Below are positions 7,355 through 15,522 of a stretch of DNA of 27,476 bases, piece by piece; position 1 is the stretch's first letter; every line of letters starts with the position of its first letter. Below the pieces are notes generated by a model. The model was not told the origin of the DNA. It did not search any database and was given only the letters and a program-made list of their open reading frames with translations. The translations under genes and the position numbers were made by a program. The DNA is from Actinomycetota bacterium (GTDB lineage Bacteria > Actinomycetota > Acidimicrobiia > Acidimicrobiales > Ilumatobacteraceae): NCBI GenBank assembly GCA_018882725.1, contig VERK01000004.1, positions 1 through 27,476 on the forward strand, written 5' to 3'.

Positions 7355-8199
7355 GCGGCAACAGGTCGTGACCCGGCGATGGTCGTGCGATGCAGTTCGC
7401 GCCGGAATCCGCCGTAGTCGTTCACCGCCAAATGCTGCGTGGAACGGTTGTCCCAGATCACCACGTCGCCCGGCAACCAGCGATGTCGATAGGTGAATCG
7501 CGCGTCGGTCGAATGATGATGCAGGAACGACATCAGAGCCTGTGCTTCGTCGTGCTCGAGGTGTTCGATGTCGCGAACGTACGCGCGATTGAAGAACAGC
7601 ACGGTCTTGCCGGTCTCGGGGTGGCGACACACCATCGGATGACGGAACTCGTCGTTGGCCGAGTCGTCACACACGATGGTCATCCCACGCATCCCGGAGT
7701 GAAGGGGCTGCATCTTGCGGCTGTACGCGTCGCGCGCGGTGTGCACCGCGATGAGCGATGACAACCGCTCGCGCGTTGCGGCATCGAGGGCGTTCCAGGC
7801 CGCGGTCATCGAGGTGAAAACGGTGTCGCCGCCCCAAGGGGGAACATCGACGGCAGCCAAGATCGTGAACGAGGGAGGTTCGGGCTGAAACGAGAAATCC
7901 GAGTGCCAGGCTCCGCCGAAGTTGAACGCCGCGCCTTCGTCGGCCTCCTTCACCACTTTGATGATGTCGGGGTGCTCGGGCATCGTCACCACGAACGGGG
8001 TTTCGCCCGAAGGACCCAATCGACGCGAGAAGATGGACTGGTCGGCCGGGCTGATGAACTGGTCGCGAACCACCACGACCTCGTGCTCGCAGAGAGCGGC
8101 GCGAAACTCCGCGAGATCGTCGCCGGTGAGATCGGCCAGGTGTACGCCCCGAATTTCGGCGCCGAGTACTCCGGTCACGGGTGTGATCGACATGGCCAC
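7351..8199 (-). CDS. TauD/TfdA-family Fe(II)/2-oxoglutarate dioxygenase
   Basis: A 282-residue non-haem iron dioxygenase that couples decarboxylation of 2-oxoglutarate to substrate hydroxylation, often releasing sulfite from taurine/alkylsulfonates or cleaving aryloxyalkanoates. The iron triad is visible: H99 and D101 in WHSDFSF, and H256 in STQHLAVND. R267/R271 (FRRELHRTT) would bind 2-oxoglutarate. GGDTVFTSM and LPGDVVIWDNR are typical family blocks. Substrate cannot be told from sequence. The GTG at 8199 is preferred because TAGCGT lies 7 bp before it; an ATG two codons later (8193) is the alternative. It is the first gene of a two-gene operon with tag, which overlaps its stop; a methyl-damage link to a dioxygenase recalls AlkB in principle, but this protein is TauD-like, not AlkB-like. 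Confidence 0.92.
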   Translation of the reverse strand: MAMSITPVTGVLGAEIRGVHLADLTGDDLAEFRAALCEHEVVVVRDQFISPADQSIFSRRLGPSGETPFVVTMPEHPDIIKVVKEADEGAAFNFGGAWHSDFSFQPEPPSFTILAAVDVPPWGGDTVFTSMTAAWNALDAATRERLSSLIAVHTARDAYSRKMQPLHSGMRGMTIVCDDSANDEFRHPMVCRHPETGKTVLFFNRAYVRDIEHLEHDEAQALMSFLHHHSTDARFTYRHRWLPGDVVIWDNRSTQHLAVNDYGGFRRELHRTTIAGSRPVAA

Positions 8200-8206
8200 G
8201 ACGCGA

Positions 8207-8212
8207 ACGCTA
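8207..8212 (-). promoter_or_regulatory. -10 box of the TauD-like/tag operon
   Basis: TAGCGT, 7-bp spacer, GTG. Lies 32 bp from the opposed box of the next gene, so the two promoters are back to back. Confidence 0.45.
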
Positions 8213-8243
8213 GTCGGCTCCGATAGCGAGGAGTCCCAGCGTC

Positions 8244-8249
8244 TATCGT
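8244..8249 (+). promoter_or_regulatory. -10 box of predicted leaderless gene at 8256
   Basis: TATCGT, ggcctc, ATG: the exact TANNNT-6-start arrangement. No Shine-Dalgarno. Confidence 0.55.
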
Positions 8250-8255
8250 GGCCTC

Positions 8256-8735
8256 ATGTCGCAGCTCGAGATTCCCCGTTTCGGCGAACTGCTGGGCCCG
8301 TACATCGGACGTGTGCCGGCCGAGGCCATGCCGCGCTTCCTCGCTCTCCTCGAGCGCACCGCCGCCGATCGCTACCGCCAGTGGGCCGACGATCTTCCCC
8401 AGCACCGTGACGGTTTGTTGAAGTGTGCCGAGAGCGAAGATGAGATCGCCAACCGAATCGAAGGTGCGTTCGCGCTCGACGAGTCGTTGCGCGATCAGCT
8501 CGTGGCGCCGCTCCCCGAAGCGAAGAAGGTGTACTACGACACGTTCTCGCGATTCAGTGTGTGGGACCAGTTGCGCATTCAGGCCAACGCCGAACGACAA
8601 GGTGCGCAGGCCTGGCGCAACATCGCGGCCCGTCACCCCGATCAGCGAGTGATCGATGTCCTCGAGAGTTGTTCGCAACTCGAAGAGACCAGCGCCGACT
8701 ATCTCGACGACCTGATCAGCCGCCACGCTTCGTAG
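8256..8735 (+). CDS. Unrecognised, probably all-helical protein (159 aa)
   Basis: I do not recognise the family. The sequence is rich in Ala, Glu, Arg and Leu with few glycines after the first 20 residues, suggesting a helical bundle. No signal peptide or membrane span is visible. Segments that may be conserved are IPRFGELLGPYIGRVPAEAMPRF at the start (given here as the FGELLGPYIG block), YRQWADDLP, and AKKVYYDTFSRFSVWDQLRIQANAERQGA, followed by CSQLEETSADYLDDL near the end. Spaced Glu/His/Asp residues in the last two helices recall ferritin-like bundles, but no clear ExxH pair is present, so this is only a structural guess. It has its own predicted leaderless promoter and ends 22 bp before the MFS transporter, which may be co-transcribed. 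Confidence 0.75.
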   Translation: MSQLEIPRFGELLGPYIGRVPAEAMPRFLALLERTAADRYRQWADDLPQHRDGLLKCAESEDEIANRIEGAFALDESLRDQLVAPLPEAKKVYYDTFSRFSVWDQLRIQANAERQGAQAWRNIAARHPDQRVIDVLESCSQLEETSADYLDDLISRHAS

Positions 8736-8743
8736 CCAACCGC

Positions 8744-8749
8744 TAGCGT
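8744..8749 (+). promoter_or_regulatory. Possible -10 box before the MFS transporter gene
   Basis: TAGCGT with an 8-bp spacer to the GTG at 8758. The spacing is slightly longer than for the other genes, so support is weaker. Confidence 0.35.
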
Positions 8750-8757
8750 CTTCACCC

Positions 8758-9942
8758 GTGCCGGTGAAGAGTCTCGTTCGAACGCTCCAAGCGGCCACCT
8801 TTTTTCTCGCCGCGTCGTACGGCGTGATGTTCACGATGCTCGACGATTACCGCGACGAGTACGGAATCTCCGAGTCGTTCCTGGGACTCATCGTCGCGAT
8901 GGGCTTCTTCTCGTCGTTCATCGGGCAGTTGTCGCTCGCTCCACTGGCCGATCGGGGTCATGCCAAGAGACTTCTCGTCGTCGGCTTCACCGCCCAGATA
9001 GCCGGACTGTTGTTGATGGCGTACGGAACCACCGCGGTGCTGCTCAGTTCCGGTCGGCTTCTCATGGGTATCGGCGCCGGTATGGCCATGCCAGCGTTGC
9101 GCCGCATCGTGATCGTGGCCGACCCCGAGAACCTCGGCACCAACATGGGTCGCCTGCTCAGTGTCGACGTGGCCGGCTTCGCCACCGGGCCGGTGCTCGC
9201 CGTTCTGACCGTCGATCGATTCGGTATCGCGGCCCCGTACCTCATTCTCGTCGTCGCCATCATCGCTGTGTCGCTGGCGTTGGCCAACCTGCCCATTCCG
9301 GAAACGGCCGTCGACGATCAACCGAGCGAACGACTCGCCCTCGATCTACTCCGCAACCGCGGTGTACTCGCCGCCGTCCTCATCGGAGTCGCACTGTTCC
9401 TCATGATCGGAACATTCGACTCGCTGTGGGCCGTCATGATGGAAGATCTCGAAGCGCCGTCGTGGATGGCCAATACGGGCGTGGCTCTGTTCGTGCTGCC
9501 GATGATCGTCCTCGGTCCGTACGGTGGTCGTCTCGCCCAACGAGTCGGTCCGTACAAGACCGGGGCCATCGGCATGCTCGTCGGCGCGCTGTGCATGACG
9601 CTCTACGGGTTCCTTCCCGAGCCCGGTCTCATGATGGGCGTGTTCTTCCTTCACATCGTCAACGACGGCTTCACGGTCACCAGTGCCGGCGTCGCTGTCG
9701 GCATCGCGGCCCCGGCCGAGCGGCAAGCGGGCGCACAGGGTCTGCTGGGTGGAATGCAGACTCTCACCGGCGGAATCGCGGCGTCACTCGCTGGTTGGAG
9801 TTACGACTCGTTCGGTCGCGGGACCACTTTCCTCACCACAGCCGTGATCATGCTCGTCTTGATCTCGCTCGGGTACTCACTCGCGGGTGACCATCGCACG
9901 AGTCGTCCGGTCGAGACGGCTTCGCTGGCGTCGACGCACTGA
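8758..9942 (+). CDS. Major facilitator superfamily transporter
   Basis: A 394-residue inner-membrane transporter with about 12 hydrophobic helices in two halves joined by a loop near residues 185-200. Motif A-like sequence APLADRGHAKR follows TM2 (~residues 61-71), and GRLLMGIGAGMAMPALRRI forms the TM4 region typical of drug/metabolite antiporters. The second half repeats the pattern weakly (GPYGGRLAQRVGPYKT). The start is GTG at 8758, the first codon of a hydrophobic N-terminus; no upstream ATG fits. Substrate is unknown: an efflux role is common for proteins of this type, but nothing in the neighbourhood identifies the compound. It ends 38 bp before a Nudix hydrolase gene on the same strand. 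Confidence 0.9.
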   Translation: MPVKSLVRTLQAATFFLAASYGVMFTMLDDYRDEYGISESFLGLIVAMGFFSSFIGQLSLAPLADRGHAKRLLVVGFTAQIAGLLLMAYGTTAVLLSSGRLLMGIGAGMAMPALRRIVIVADPENLGTNMGRLLSVDVAGFATGPVLAVLTVDRFGIAAPYLILVVAIIAVSLALANLPIPETAVDDQPSERLALDLLRNRGVLAAVLIGVALFLMIGTFDSLWAVMMEDLEAPSWMANTGVALFVLPMIVLGPYGGRLAQRVGPYKTGAIGMLVGALCMTLYGFLPEPGLMMGVFFLHIVNDGFTVTSAGVAVGIAAPAERQAGAQGLLGGMQTLTGGIAASLAGWSYDSFGRGTTFLTTAVIMLVLISLGYSLAGDHRTSRPVETASLASTH

Positions 9943-9980
9943 CCTTCTCGTTCAGGTCACGCGCGTGGCAACATCGGAGC

Positions 9981-10457
9981 GTGGGTTTTCGCGACGGTGA
10001 CGGGTGGGTCTTCTGCCAGCGCTGCAACTCGCGCCACTGGGGTGTCTACGGCGCGGCCGGCCTGCTCATGGTGCGCACCGATCTTCCCGAACCGCACGTG
10101 CTGCTGCAGTTGCGAGCAGTCTGGACGCACGGCGGGGGCACGTGGTCGATCCCGGGTGGTGCGCTCGATTCGCACGAAGACCCGGTGGAAGCCGCGGTGC
10201 GCGAAGCCTGGGAAGAAGTCGGCGTCGACGTGAACGCCGTCGAGGTGAAAGACGTCTTCCTCGACGACCACCTCAATTGGGGCTACTACACCGTGATCGC
10301 TCACGTTCGCGGCGACGTGCTCGTGGACGAAGGCAACTACGAGTCCGACGCTGTCGCGTGGGTGCCCATCCCCGAAGTCGAGTCGTATCCCCTGCACTCC
10401 GGGTTGGCCAACTCGTGGCCCGATCTGCGCCCACGAGTCACGGCTACTCTCGGCTGA
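9981..10457 (+). CDS. Nudix hydrolase with intact Nudix box
   Basis: A 158-residue hydrolase of nucleoside-diphosphate-X compounds. The Nudix box at residues ~60-82 is canonical (GALDSHEDPVEAAVREAWEEVGV; note G-x5-E, then REAWEEVG). The N-terminus has two close cysteines in FCQRCNSRHWG (C12, C15), a knuckle seen in several actinobacterial Nudix proteins. The start is GTG at 9981; CAACAT stands 6 bp before it, matching TANNNT except its first base. The substrate cannot be inferred; 8-oxo-dGTP cleaning or ADP-ribose cleavage are the usual options. The ATG of the alcohol dehydrogenase follows the stop with no spacer, so both are one operon. Confidence 0.9.
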   Translation: MGFRDGDGWVFCQRCNSRHWGVYGAAGLLMVRTDLPEPHVLLQLRAVWTHGGGTWSIPGGALDSHEDPVEAAVREAWEEVGVDVNAVEVKDVFLDDHLNWGYYTVIAHVRGDVLVDEGNYESDAVAWVPIPEVESYPLHSGLANSWPDLRPRVTATLG

Positions 10458-11558
10458 ATGAAGATCACTGCAGCAGTTCTGCGCACCGGTAGCGGCCCGT
10501 TCACCATCGAAAAACTCGAGCTGGGTTCCCCCGGACCGCGCGAGGTTCTGGTTCGAGTGGTGGCGGCCGGAATGTGCCATACCGATCTCCTCTCTCGCGA
10601 GTTGCCACCCGAGTTCTTCGGCGGGCCACAGGTCTACGGCCACGAAGGCGCCGGCATCGTCGAAGCCATCGGTTCCGAGGTCGAGTCGGTGAAGCCGGGC
10701 GACAACGTCGTGCTGTCGTTCAACTCGTGTGGTTCGTGCAAGTCGTGTCAGCGCCGCCGCTACCCGTACTGCTTCAACTTCTCGCTGTACAACATGTCGG
10801 GTGGTCGTCCCGATGGCACATCAGCGTTCACTGACGAAGGAGGCCAACGCGTCGGTTCGCACTACTTCGGTCAGTCGTCGTTCGCCACCCATACCATCGC
10901 CGCCGAGACGTCCGTGGTGAAGGTGAGCGCATCAGCACCGATTCGAGCCATGGGTCCGCTCGGTTGTGGAATACAGACCGGGGCCGGCGCAATTCTCAAC
11001 ACGTTGGCCGTCGAAGCTGGCACCAGTGTGGTGGTGAGTGGCGCCGGAGCACTCGGCCTCTCCGCGGTGATGGCCGCCAAGGTGGCCGGCGCATCCACCA
11101 TCATCGCGGTCGATCGTCATCAGAGTCGTCTCGATCTGGCCAAGAAGTACGGGGCCACACACACCGTGTCGGGAGCACCGGCCGACATCACCGCCGCCAT
11201 TCAGGCGGCCACCGGTGGCGGGGCTGACTACGCGTTCGACACCACTGGCAACGCCGCGGTCGTGCGCGCGAGCCAGGCCGCACTCAACGTGATCGGCACC
11301 ATCGCTCTCGCCGGTGTGGGCTTCGGCGATCTGAGCGTCGACTTCTTGTCGATGATCAGCGGACGCACCATCACCGGAGTGATGGAAGGCGACTCGGTGC
11401 CCAACGAATTCATTCCGCACCTCGCCCAGCTCAACGCCGAGGGGAAGTTCCCGTACCACGAACTCATCACCGAGTTCCCACTCGATCAGATCAACGAGGC
11501 CGAGAAGGCCAGTGCGAGCGGTGCGGTGATCAAGCCCGTGCTCGTGATGCCCGACTGA
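10458..11558 (+). CDS. Zinc-dependent alcohol dehydrogenase, aryl-alcohol type (MDR)
   Basis: A 366-residue medium-chain dehydrogenase that oxidises an alcohol to an aldehyde with NAD. The catalytic zinc site shows C40 (GMCHTDLLSR), H61 and E62 (YGHEGAG), and the later GCGIQTGAG cysteine. The structural zinc site has C91, C94, C97 and C105 (CGSCKSCQRRRYPYC). The Rossmann motif is SGAGALGLSAV, and the aspartate in IAVDRHQSRLDLA favours NAD over NADP. The length and the GCGIQTGAGAI block resemble benzyl/aryl-alcohol dehydrogenases. ATG follows the Nudix stop directly (TGA-ATG). Convergent with the aromatic FAD monooxygenase, so a role in the same catabolic network is possible but only by position. 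Confidence 0.93.
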   Translation: MKITAAVLRTGSGPFTIEKLELGSPGPREVLVRVVAAGMCHTDLLSRELPPEFFGGPQVYGHEGAGIVEAIGSEVESVKPGDNVVLSFNSCGSCKSCQRRRYPYCFNFSLYNMSGGRPDGTSAFTDEGGQRVGSHYFGQSSFATHTIAAETSVVKVSASAPIRAMGPLGCGIQTGAGAILNTLAVEAGTSVVVSGAGALGLSAVMAAKVAGASTIIAVDRHQSRLDLAKKYGATHTVSGAPADITAAIQAATGGGADYAFDTTGNAAVVRASQAALNVIGTIALAGVGFGDLSVDFLSMISGRTITGVMEGDSVPNEFIPHLAQLNAEGKFPYHELITEFPLDQINEAEKASASGAVIKPVLVMPD

Positions 11559-11564
11559 CCCCGA

Positions 11565-13034
11565 TCAGGGAACGAGCGCGAATTCGTCGATCGCCCGTGC
11601 GAGAGCGTCGAGACCCTGACGGCCGGCACCGAGCACGATGCGATCGGGACGAACCACGACCGCATCGGTTTGCGCGTTGTCGAGAACTCGTCGAGTGACC
11701 TGCTCGGGGCGAGCGACGAGGACTTGCGCGTCGACGCGCGCCAGATATGCGAGATCGGCGGCCGTGAGCACCGATTTGTCCGCCACCACGACCGTCCAGC
11801 GGCCCGCGAGTATCTCGTCGAAAACGACCCCGTCGAGTCGACCGTCGCTCACCACGTAACCGGCGCCTTCGACGACGAGCGACGACCCCGACAGCGACGG
11901 TTGCGGCGCCTCGCCGATGTCGGTTGGATTGGCGGCGCGGGCGGCCAGCATGTTGCGATCGCGTTCGGCTGCTACGGCCGGATCGAGCGTGCAGATGATG
12001 CGACCGAAACCCACTGCTGATTCGACGATGCGCTGCACGTGCGGCGAACGTTCGGGTTGGTAGGTGTCGAGAAGCGAATCGTCGGCTCCGTGAATCACCG
12101 CCGCCAACTTCCAGGCCAGATTGACCGCGTCACGGATTCCGCTGCACATGCCTTGCCCGAGGAACGGAGGCATCTGGTGCGCCGAGTCACCGGCCAACAA
12201 CACTCGACCTCGTCGCCACTCGCGAGTGATCAGACCGTGGAAGGTGTACACCGCCGAACGCTCGATCTCCGCGTTACCGAGAGCGAAGTACGGCTCCATC
12301 AATTTCTCGATCACGTCGGGGCGGTTGATGTCGTCCGGACTTTCACCAGGAAGAAGCATGAACTCGAAGCGTCGGCGCGGCGCTGGCATCGAAATGATCG
12401 TGTGCGGGCGCACGGGGTCGCACACCTGGGCCGCCCGCTGCGGCGGGTTCGGATCGTCACCAGTGACGATGATGTCGACGACCAACCAAGGTTCGTTGAA
12501 CTCGAGGTCGATCTGACTCACTCCCAGCGCCCGTCGTACGAACGACCTGGCTCCACAACATCCGATGAGCCACGACGCCTCGACCGACGTCGAGCCATCG
12601 CCTGTGACGATGTCGACGCAAACCCCGTCGTCGGTGTCGTGGATGGCGGTCACTTCGTGTCCGAGTCGGAACTCGGCTCCGAAGTGAGCGGCTCGATCCC
12701 GGAGCAACCGATCGAGCGAGGGCTGATGGAAGAGGTTCGACTGGGCCACCGTGTGATCAGGATTGTTCTTCGACGACATCCGCAGTAGAAGTTCGCCGTT
12801 TCCCGAAATGAAGTCCATGCCTTCGTTCGCGATCGACCAACCAGGCGTGTCGAGCCAGCCACCGATCTCGCGCAAGTTGCGCGCGGTCTCGGCGTCGAGA
12901 TGAGCGGCGCGCGGCAACGGGTAGATGTCGAGGTCGCGTTCGAGGACGACCACCGACAATCCGCGCTTGGCGAGCAATGCAGCGAGCGTGGTGCCCACCG
13001 GGCCGGCACCCACGATGGCGACGTCGTACTTCAC
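11565..13034 (-). CDS. FAD-dependent aromatic-ring monooxygenase (MhpA/PHBH-like)
   Basis: A 489-residue class A flavoprotein hydroxylase that would insert one oxygen into a phenolic ring using NAD(P)H. The N-terminal dinucleotide fold has VAIVGAGPVGTTLAALLAKRG (GAGPVG at 9-14) and ends with the ribose-binding E in VVLERD. The DG-type segment near LIGCCGARSFVRRALG and the GD motif GRVLLAGDSAHQMPPFLGQG (~residues 270-290), followed by GMCSGIRDAVNLAWKL, are diagnostic. The C-terminal ~100 residues look like the thioredoxin-like tail of MhpA/PheA-type enzymes. The start is GTG at 13034, 16 bp after the VOC stop. It is the last gene of the GntR-FAH-VOC-monooxygenase operon; 3-(3-hydroxyphenyl)propionate-type substrates fit, but this is not proven. 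Confidence 0.9.
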   Translation of the reverse strand: MKYDVAIVGAGPVGTTLAALLAKRGLSVVVLERDLDIYPLPRAAHLDAETARNLREIGGWLDTPGWSIANEGMDFISGNGELLLRMSSKNNPDHTVAQSNLFHQPSLDRLLRDRAAHFGAEFRLGHEVTAIHDTDDGVCVDIVTGDGSTSVEASWLIGCCGARSFVRRALGVSQIDLEFNEPWLVVDIIVTGDDPNPPQRAAQVCDPVRPHTIISMPAPRRRFEFMLLPGESPDDINRPDVIEKLMEPYFALGNAEIERSAVYTFHGLITREWRRGRVLLAGDSAHQMPPFLGQGMCSGIRDAVNLAWKLAAVIHGADDSLLDTYQPERSPHVQRIVESAVGFGRIICTLDPAVAAERDRNMLAARAANPTDIGEAPQPSLSGSSLVVEGAGYVVSDGRLDGVVFDEILAGRWTVVVADKSVLTAADLAYLARVDAQVLVARPEQVTRRVLDNAQTDAVVVRPDRIVLGAGRQGLDALARAIDEFALVP

Positions 13035-13050
13035 AGCTGGTTGTCGGCCG

Positions 13051-13983
13051 TCAGCTGATCTTCGCCCAGCCGGACTTCAGCTGGTCGAGATCAGGCGGGA
13101 CGATGAACTCGAGCGGCATACGCGGACCCCACGAATTGCCGATGTGCTCGGGACCCACGGGTGTGCGTCCACGAGTTTCCCACTCGATGTCGTCGGTGAT
13201 GATGTCCATGTCGGAGAAGAACTCGATGAACGATCCGGACGGCTCCATCAGATACCAGAAGAAGTTCGAGCCCACGTAGTGGCGACCGAAGCCCCAACCG
13301 TGCTCGGCCACTCCGGCCGCGATGAGGGCGGTGCCGTTGTGTCCGACGTGATCGACGTCGTCGCATTCCCACGAATAGTGCTGGAGTTGTGGGACTTCCG
13401 AGTTGACCACGGCCACGTTGTGATGATCGGTGCTGCACCGCAGGAAGGCGATGATGCCCGGGAAGTGGTCGCTCACCTTGAAGCCGAAACCTTCCACGAG
13501 GAATCGAATGGTGCTGTCGATGTCGGGGGATCCGATCACGATGTGGCCGAGTCGGCGCGGGGCCCGGGCGCGTGGAATGACTCCACTGGCTCGTTGGTTG
13601 ATGCGTTCGGAATGGCCAGGAGCATTGAGCGGGAAGACCTCGGACACCGCACTGGGCGGCGCCTCGCCGACTCGGACCGAGAACTCCACTCGCGTGGCGG
13701 GATCGGTGGCCACCAGCACGCCGTCACGAGTGGATGACGTGATGCCGAGCCCCGTGAGGCGCGATGCGATCACCGAGATGTCGGACGGATCGTTGGACAG
13801 GACGTCGACGTTCAGCAGTCGGCGGAACTCGCCTTGTTCGAGAGTGACTTGCTGGCCACCGTTCGAACCAGCGAACCGAGAACCAGAGGTATCGGTGGTG
13901 AAGCCGGCCGCGAGGTAGAAGGCGCGCTGGCGATCAGCGTCGGGAACCGCGACGCGGATGGAGTCGAGGCGATGAAGAGGCAC
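13051..13983 (-). CDS. Two-domain VOC protein, probable extradiol ring-cleavage dioxygenase
   Basis: A ~310-residue protein with two vicinal-oxygen-chelate modules. Module 1 (LHRLDSIRVAVPDADRQRAFYLAAGF, shown here by its RVAVPDADRQRAFY part) is divergent. Module 2 carries the likely iron ligands of type I extradiol dioxygenases: H in RRLGHIVIGSPD, H in LQHYSWECDDVDHVG, and E in SGSFIEFFSDMD. Such enzymes open catechol rings next to the hydroxyls. The GTG at 13983, 5 bp after the FAH stop, is preferred over an ATG at 14007 that would overlap FAH; a GGGAAG stretch before it may act as ribosome binding site. Upstream FAH hydrolase and downstream hydroxylase fit a meta-cleavage route. The exact catechol is unknown. 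Confidence 0.82.
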   Translation of the reverse strand: MPLHRLDSIRVAVPDADRQRAFYLAAGFTTDTSGSRFAGSNGGQQVTLEQGEFRRLLNVDVLSNDPSDISVIASRLTGLGITSSTRDGVLVATDPATRVEFSVRVGEAPPSAVSEVFPLNAPGHSERINQRASGVIPRARAPRRLGHIVIGSPDIDSTIRFLVEGFGFKVSDHFPGIIAFLRCSTDHHNVAVVNSEVPQLQHYSWECDDVDHVGHNGTALIAAGVAEHGWGFGRHYVGSNFFWYLMEPSGSFIEFFSDMDIITDDIEWETRGRTPVGPEHIGNSWGPRMPLEFIVPPDLDQLKSGWAKIS

Positions 13984-13988
13984 GACGT

Positions 13989-14819
13989 TTACTTCCCAGC
14001 CACGCACACGTTGCGCAGTGTGCCGATCACTTCGGCTCCGCTATCGATCACGTCGCCCGCCTTCAGCAGTCGGCCGCGCGCCATACCGACGCCATCGGGA
14101 GTACCGGTGAAGATCATGTCTCCTGACTCGAGTGTGCAGATGCTCGAGAGATACGAGACGAGATACGGGATGGTGAAGATGAGATTCGACGTACGCGAAT
14201 CCTGCATGCGCTCCCCCGAGACGTCGCACCACAGTCCGATGTCGTCACGGTTGGGGAACGCATCGACCGACACGATGGCGGGTCCGATGGGTCCGTAGGT
14301 GTCGAAGCTCTTCCCGAGCGAGAACTGCGGCGGCTTGCCCGCTGTCTGAACCTTGCGATCGGAGATGTCCTGGCCGAGGGTGAGACCGGCAATGTGCGAC
14401 CACGCCGACGACTCAGCGATGTGCCGTCCGCCCTTGCCGATCACGACGACGATCTCCACTTCCCAGTCGACCGCGTCGCCCGACAACTCGACATCGGCAG
14501 TGGGGCCCACGAGGCAGGACGGGAACTTGGTGAAGGTCAGCGGAGCCGGTGGAAGTTCCATGTTGGACTCGGCCGCGTGCGACTTGTAGTTGAGACCGAT
14601 GCCGAACACCTTCGACGGCTTGGGGACGCACAGACCCGGGGTGCCGGCCGCCTTGGCCGAACCTGCGGCCTTCTCGTAGAGCGACGACAATTCTCCGAAG
14701 CGTGCGATGGCGACCATCGGATCGGCCAGTGACTCGTCACCGCCCGTCTTGGCCACGTCGACGAAACCGTCGTCGAACTGGAAAGCCGAACGACCGTTGA
14801 TGTTGGTGAGACGGAACAT
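13989..14819 (-). CDS. Fumarylacetoacetate hydrolase (FAH) family protein
   Basis: A 276-residue hydrolase/decarboxylase-fold protein; relatives cleave acylpyruvates or fumarylpyruvate, or hydrate 2-hydroxypenta-2,4-dienoate-type acids. The core begins at KVFGIGLNYKSHAAE (~residues 70-84). Metal ligands are visible as E120 and E122 (DWEVEIVVVIGKGGR) and D151 (LGQDISDRKVQ), with K98 in FTKFPS. GDMIFTGTPDGVG is the conserved C-terminal signature. A Shine-Dalgarno (14829-14824) sets the ATG at 14819 and overlaps the stop of the GntR gene, so the two are coupled. Position between regulator and extradiol-type protein suggests it processes the ring-cleavage product. Confidence 0.92.
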   Translation of the reverse strand: MFRLTNINGRSAFQFDDGFVDVAKTGGDESLADPMVAIARFGELSSLYEKAAGSAKAAGTPGLCVPKPSKVFGIGLNYKSHAAESNMELPPAPLTFTKFPSCLVGPTADVELSGDAVDWEVEIVVVIGKGGRHIAESSAWSHIAGLTLGQDISDRKVQTAGKPPQFSLGKSFDTYGPIGPAIVSVDAFPNRDDIGLWCDVSGERMQDSRTSNLIFTIPYLVSYLSSICTLESGDMIFTGTPDGVGMARGRLLKAGDVIDSGAEVIGTLRNVCVAGK

Positions 14820-14823
14820 GTTT

Positions 14824-14829
14824 CTCCTT
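14824..14829 (-). promoter_or_regulatory. Shine-Dalgarno of the FAH gene, overlapping the GntR stop
   Basis: AAGGAG 4 bp before ATG (14819); its first bases belong to the TAA of the regulator gene. This suggests translational coupling. Confidence 0.65.
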
Positions 14830-15487
14830 ACTCTGCTGGCTGACTGGTGACGCGCAGCGATTCGACTGTGCGCAACGTGTTGGCGAGATGGGCGGTATGA
14901 ATGCGGATCGTGTCGTCGACGCGCCCAGCCACGGCTGACTCCATCAGCAAACGATGATCGTCAGCGTGAGCGGCCCCACGAGCGAGTGGCTTGGCCACGA
15001 ACTGGAAGAGACGCGAGCGATCCATGAGTGACTCGATCTCGGCGAGAAGTGTTCGATTCGCGCACCGCGACATGAGCGTGAGGTGAAACGCGCGATGGCG
15101 ATCGTGCTGTTCGGCAACACCGCGGGCTTTCGTCAGGGCCACGAACGACTCGGTGACCGAGCGTTCGAACGCCTCGTCGACTCCGCGGCCCACCGACTCG
15201 CGAAGAGCCACGGGTTCGAGCAAGAGACGCACGGCGTAGATCTCGGCCGCCACCGCGGCATCGACAGTGGCCACCCGCGCTCCGCGTTGCGGCGTCAGAT
15301 CGACCAGACCCTCGCCGGCCAAACGGCGAACCGATTCGCGAACGGGGGTGGGGGAAACACCCCAGGCCTCGGCGAGGCGTTCGACCGGAATGCGTTCGCC
15401 GGGCTGCAGACGCCCCGACAGGATCTCGGCCCGCAGATGACCGTCGGTCCACTCCGAACGGGTGGGCGGCGCGACGGGTGACGGCAC
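14828..15487 (-). CDS. GntR-family regulator with FCD (FadR-type) domain
   Basis: A 219-residue transcription factor. The N-terminal winged helix (residues ~12-75) shows LRAEILSGRLQPGERIPVERLAEAWGVSPTPVRESVRRLAGEGLV in its GERIPVERLAEAWG and TPVRESVRRL parts. The C-terminal helical FCD domain has the metal/ligand-pocket histidines in DRHRAFHLTL, DDHRLLMESA and IHTAHLANT. FCD regulators usually bind an organic acid of the pathway they control and repress until it binds. The start is GTG at 15487: it has a near-ideal leaderless promoter (TTGACG-N17-TACGGT-6-GTG). It leads the FAH-VOC-monooxygenase operon and diverges from the PhyH/MBL pair; it probably controls both and itself. The effector is unknown. 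Confidence 0.92.
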   Translation of the reverse strand: MPSPVAPPTRSEWTDGHLRAEILSGRLQPGERIPVERLAEAWGVSPTPVRESVRRLAGEGLVDLTPQRGARVATVDAAVAAEIYAVRLLLEPVALRESVGRGVDEAFERSVTESFVALTKARGVAEQHDRHRAFHLTLMSRCANRTLLAEIESLMDRSRLFQFVAKPLARGAAHADDHRLLMESAVAGRVDDTIRIHTAHLANTLRTVESLRVTSQPAE

Positions 15488-15493
15488 ACCGCG

Positions 15494-15522
15494 ACCGTAG
15501 GTCGTGATGCTGGCTTCGTCAA
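15494..15522 (-). promoter_or_regulatory. Predicted leaderless promoter of the GntR-FAH-VOC-monooxygenase operon
   Basis: On the minus strand, -35 TTGACG (15522-15517), 17 bp, -10 TACGGT (15499-15494), 6 bp, GTG. This is the best sigma-70-type promoter I found in the window. Confidence 0.65.

Noticed and set aside
7351..8199. AlkB-type DNA repair dioxygenase next to tag
   Set aside because: The WHSDFSF spacing, the late histidine and the overall length are those of TauD/TfdA proteins; the AlkB substrate-lid and RxxxxxR features are not seen.
13984..14007. ATG at 14007 as start of the VOC protein
   Set aside because: It would overlap the FAH gene by 19 bp and add residues (MRGWEVNV) not needed for the VOC fold; GTG at 13983 sits 5 bp after the FAH stop.
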